Of a stretch of DNA of 64,000 nt, positions 59,897 through 64,000 are shown one piece after another. The position numbers were made by a program, and so were the translations under genes. Where the stretch lies: assembly GCF_003985145.1 (NCBI RefSeq), contig NZ_ML133522.1, forward strand, positions 248,001 to 312,000, read 5' to 3'. The stretch is from Rhizobium anhuiense (GTDB taxonomy: Bacteria; Pseudomonadota; Alphaproteobacteria; Rhizobiales; Rhizobiaceae). The number at the start of each line of letters is the position of its first letter. The stretch's first letter is position 1. The notes under the pieces were generated by a model, which was not told the DNA's origin, did no database searches, and saw only the letters and a program-made list of their open reading frames with translations.

Positions 59897-60038
59897 GCTG
59901 CCCCTCACCCTAACCCTCTCCCCGCTCGCGGGGAGAGGGGACGTGCCCAACGGACCGCTTGAGAATGCGGAAACGGTGCGGCATATCCCTTCGCCCCGCT
60001 TGCGGGGAGAAGGGGCCGGCAGGCGGATGAGGGGCTGC
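59897..60038. repeat. RIME-type intergenic mosaic element
   Basis: A 142-base element with imperfect terminal inverted repeats (GCTGCCCCTCA / TGAGGGGCTGC) and two internal GC palindromes: CTCTCCCCGC-TCGC-GGGGAGAGG and CTTCGCCCCGC-TTGC-GGGGAGAAGG. Base composition and layout match the RIME elements of Rhizobium intergenic regions. It sits between kbl and tdh. Confidence 0.88.
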
Positions 60039-60066
60039 GACAGATACGGGGCCAAGGAATACAGAT

Positions 60067-61104
<1,038 letters not shown>

Positions 61105-61114
61105 GGAGGACGAC

Positions 61115-61462
61115 ATGATTTATGAAGGAAGCTGCCATTGCGGCAACGTTGCTTTCGAGGTCGAAGGCGAATTCACCGAGGCGCTGGATTGCAACTGCTC
61201 GCTCTGCCGCAGGCGGGGCGGGCTTCTCGCCTTCGTGCCGCGTGACAAGCTGGTGCTGAAGACGCCCGAGGCCAATCTCTCGACCTATACTTTCAACAGC
61301 CATGTCATCCGGCATCACTTCTGCGCCAATTGCGGCATCGCGCCGTTTGGTGAAGCCGTGACCCCGGATGGCGCGGCGATGGCCTCGATCAATCTGCGCT
61401 GCATTCCCGCGGTCGATCTCGGGGCGCTGACGGTGAAGGCCTATGACGGCGCGGCGCGTTAG
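61115..61462 (+). CDS. GFA-family protein
   Basis: A 115-residue member of the glutathione-dependent formaldehyde-activating enzyme family. The zinc-binding cysteines are clear: SCHCGNVAFE, DCNCSLCRRRGG and FCANCGIAPF. Most GFA proteins are not proven formaldehyde-activating enzymes. The start at 61115 follows GAGGAGGACGAC, 10 bases after tdh; a frame reaching back to 61001 inside tdh is not real. It is the last gene of the kbl-tdh group. Confidence 0.85.
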   Translation: MIYEGSCHCGNVAFEVEGEFTEALDCNCSLCRRRGGLLAFVPRDKLVLKTPEANLSTYTFNSHVIRHHFCANCGIAPFGEAVTPDGAAMASINLRCIPAVDLGALTVKAYDGAAR

Positions 61463-61926
61463 ATTCTTCAGGCTGAAGGCGCATATATCATCGGTACAAC
61501 TGCAAAAATGGTGGAAATAACGGGTATGGCGGGCAAAATATTTGCTGCCCTTGTCTTTTGTTCGCCGCATCTTAAATAAGGCTTCGCAATCGCTGCCGCG
61601 GTTCAAAGCCTGTGGATAAGGCTTTTTCCGATATTTCGTGAGCTTTTTTTCTGGAAAAGCTTGACGAGAACAAAAAATGTGGGAATCACCGTTCGACTTG
61701 TTGAAACGGTGAACTGGGTCAAGGCGGATCGCGCAACCATGGCCGGAAATCCAAAAGCAAGAAAGCTTTGCTGTCCGGTGCCGGCGATCGTGGTTAATCA
61801 GGCTTTAAATGTCATCCCGTTAGGTGGGCAAAGGTGATTCGAGGGCGGCGCGAGCGACGCGTCAGGCCCTGAGACGGCCCATTCACCGTAGCGAGATTGG
61901 ATAGCGTCAGGAAGGCGACGATATAA
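61463..61926. other. Region upstream of rpoD
   Basis: About 460 bases without a gene. A hairpin GGGCA-N10-TGCCC (61531-61550) followed by TTGTCTTTTG may end the tdh transcript. A perfect DnaA box (TGTGGATAA, 61611-61619) and TTGACG (61662-61667), a candidate -35 element, follow. The rpoD promoter should lie in the second half. Confidence 0.45.
61611..61619. promoter_or_regulatory. DnaA-box 9-mer upstream of rpoD
   Basis: TGTGGATAA is the exact reverse complement of TTATCCACA. It lies 308 bases before the rpoD start in non-coding DNA. Confidence 0.45.
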
Positions 61927-63984
<2,058 letters not shown>

Positions 63985-64000
63985 GCGACGACACGATCTC

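Overview
The window is a high-GC alphaproteobacterial chromosome segment, almost certainly from the Rhizobium leguminosarum / R. etli group. The evidence is the divergent dctA / dctBD locus with a sigma-54 promoter and two DctD-type upstream dyads, an LpcC-type LPS core mannosyltransferase after greA, the trxB - lsrB - tandem AbcR sRNA block, petP/petR-type regulators, a GAAC-N7-GAAC SOS box and a RIME-type intergenic mosaic element. I see no prophage, plasmid functions, CRISPR array, rRNA or tRNA. It reads as core chromosome with small accessory patches.

Layout. 1-1140: 3' part of proC, then csaA. 1154-3158: an MBL hydrolase and two small envelope-type proteins. 3780-6374: a MarR regulator, an OmpR-type response regulator and a histidine kinase (petP/petR-like). 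6399-8971: a sulfonate/taurine-type ABC importer. 9216-11397: BA14K protein, cold-shock protein and an EamA exporter. 11499-13113: a DUF3052 protein and an aldose sugar dehydrogenase. 13175-16325: a Gram-negative class GN sortase and its VIT/VWA target protein. 16710-20000: aspartate aminotransferase, a GT8 glycosyltransferase and a possible sialyltransferase-like protein. 20061-25106: ChaA antiporter, DUF2188, GrpB, a LysR regulator with a divergent NAD(P)-binding protein, and an APH(6)-like kinase. 25184-27795: arsR-MFS-OYE operon. 27908-28244: two tandem sRNA genes of AbcR type, followed upstream by lsrB and trxB. 30474-35742: Lrp regulator and the dctD-dctB / dctA C4-dicarboxylate system. 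35816-37378: greA-lpcC. 37648-40334: an SOS-box-preceded radical SAM protein and a DUF4130-UdgX fusion. 40395-52438: carB and carA, separated by a LytTR regulator, DUF2306 protein, YpfJ peptidase, aldo/keto reductase, two drug-type exporters and a monooxygenase. 52708-54084: a YqeY protein and an orphan possible regulator. 54724-63984: dnaG-recQ-kbl-tdh-GFA-rpoD.

How the genes work together. DctB senses C4-dicarboxylates and DctD activates sigma-54 transcription of dctA, whose symporter feeds bacteroids. LsrB (a VtlR homologue) lies just upstream of two AbcR-type sRNAs. Both sRNA copies keep the same upstream dyad at the same distance from the inferred transcript start, which suggests common LysR-type control of sRNAs that in relatives repress ABC importers. 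The radical SAM and UdgX proteins form a DNA-damage module. The sortase and its LPQTA-tailed substrate are a self-contained envelope pair. Functional calls come from reading the sequence and knowledge of families. No database search was run.
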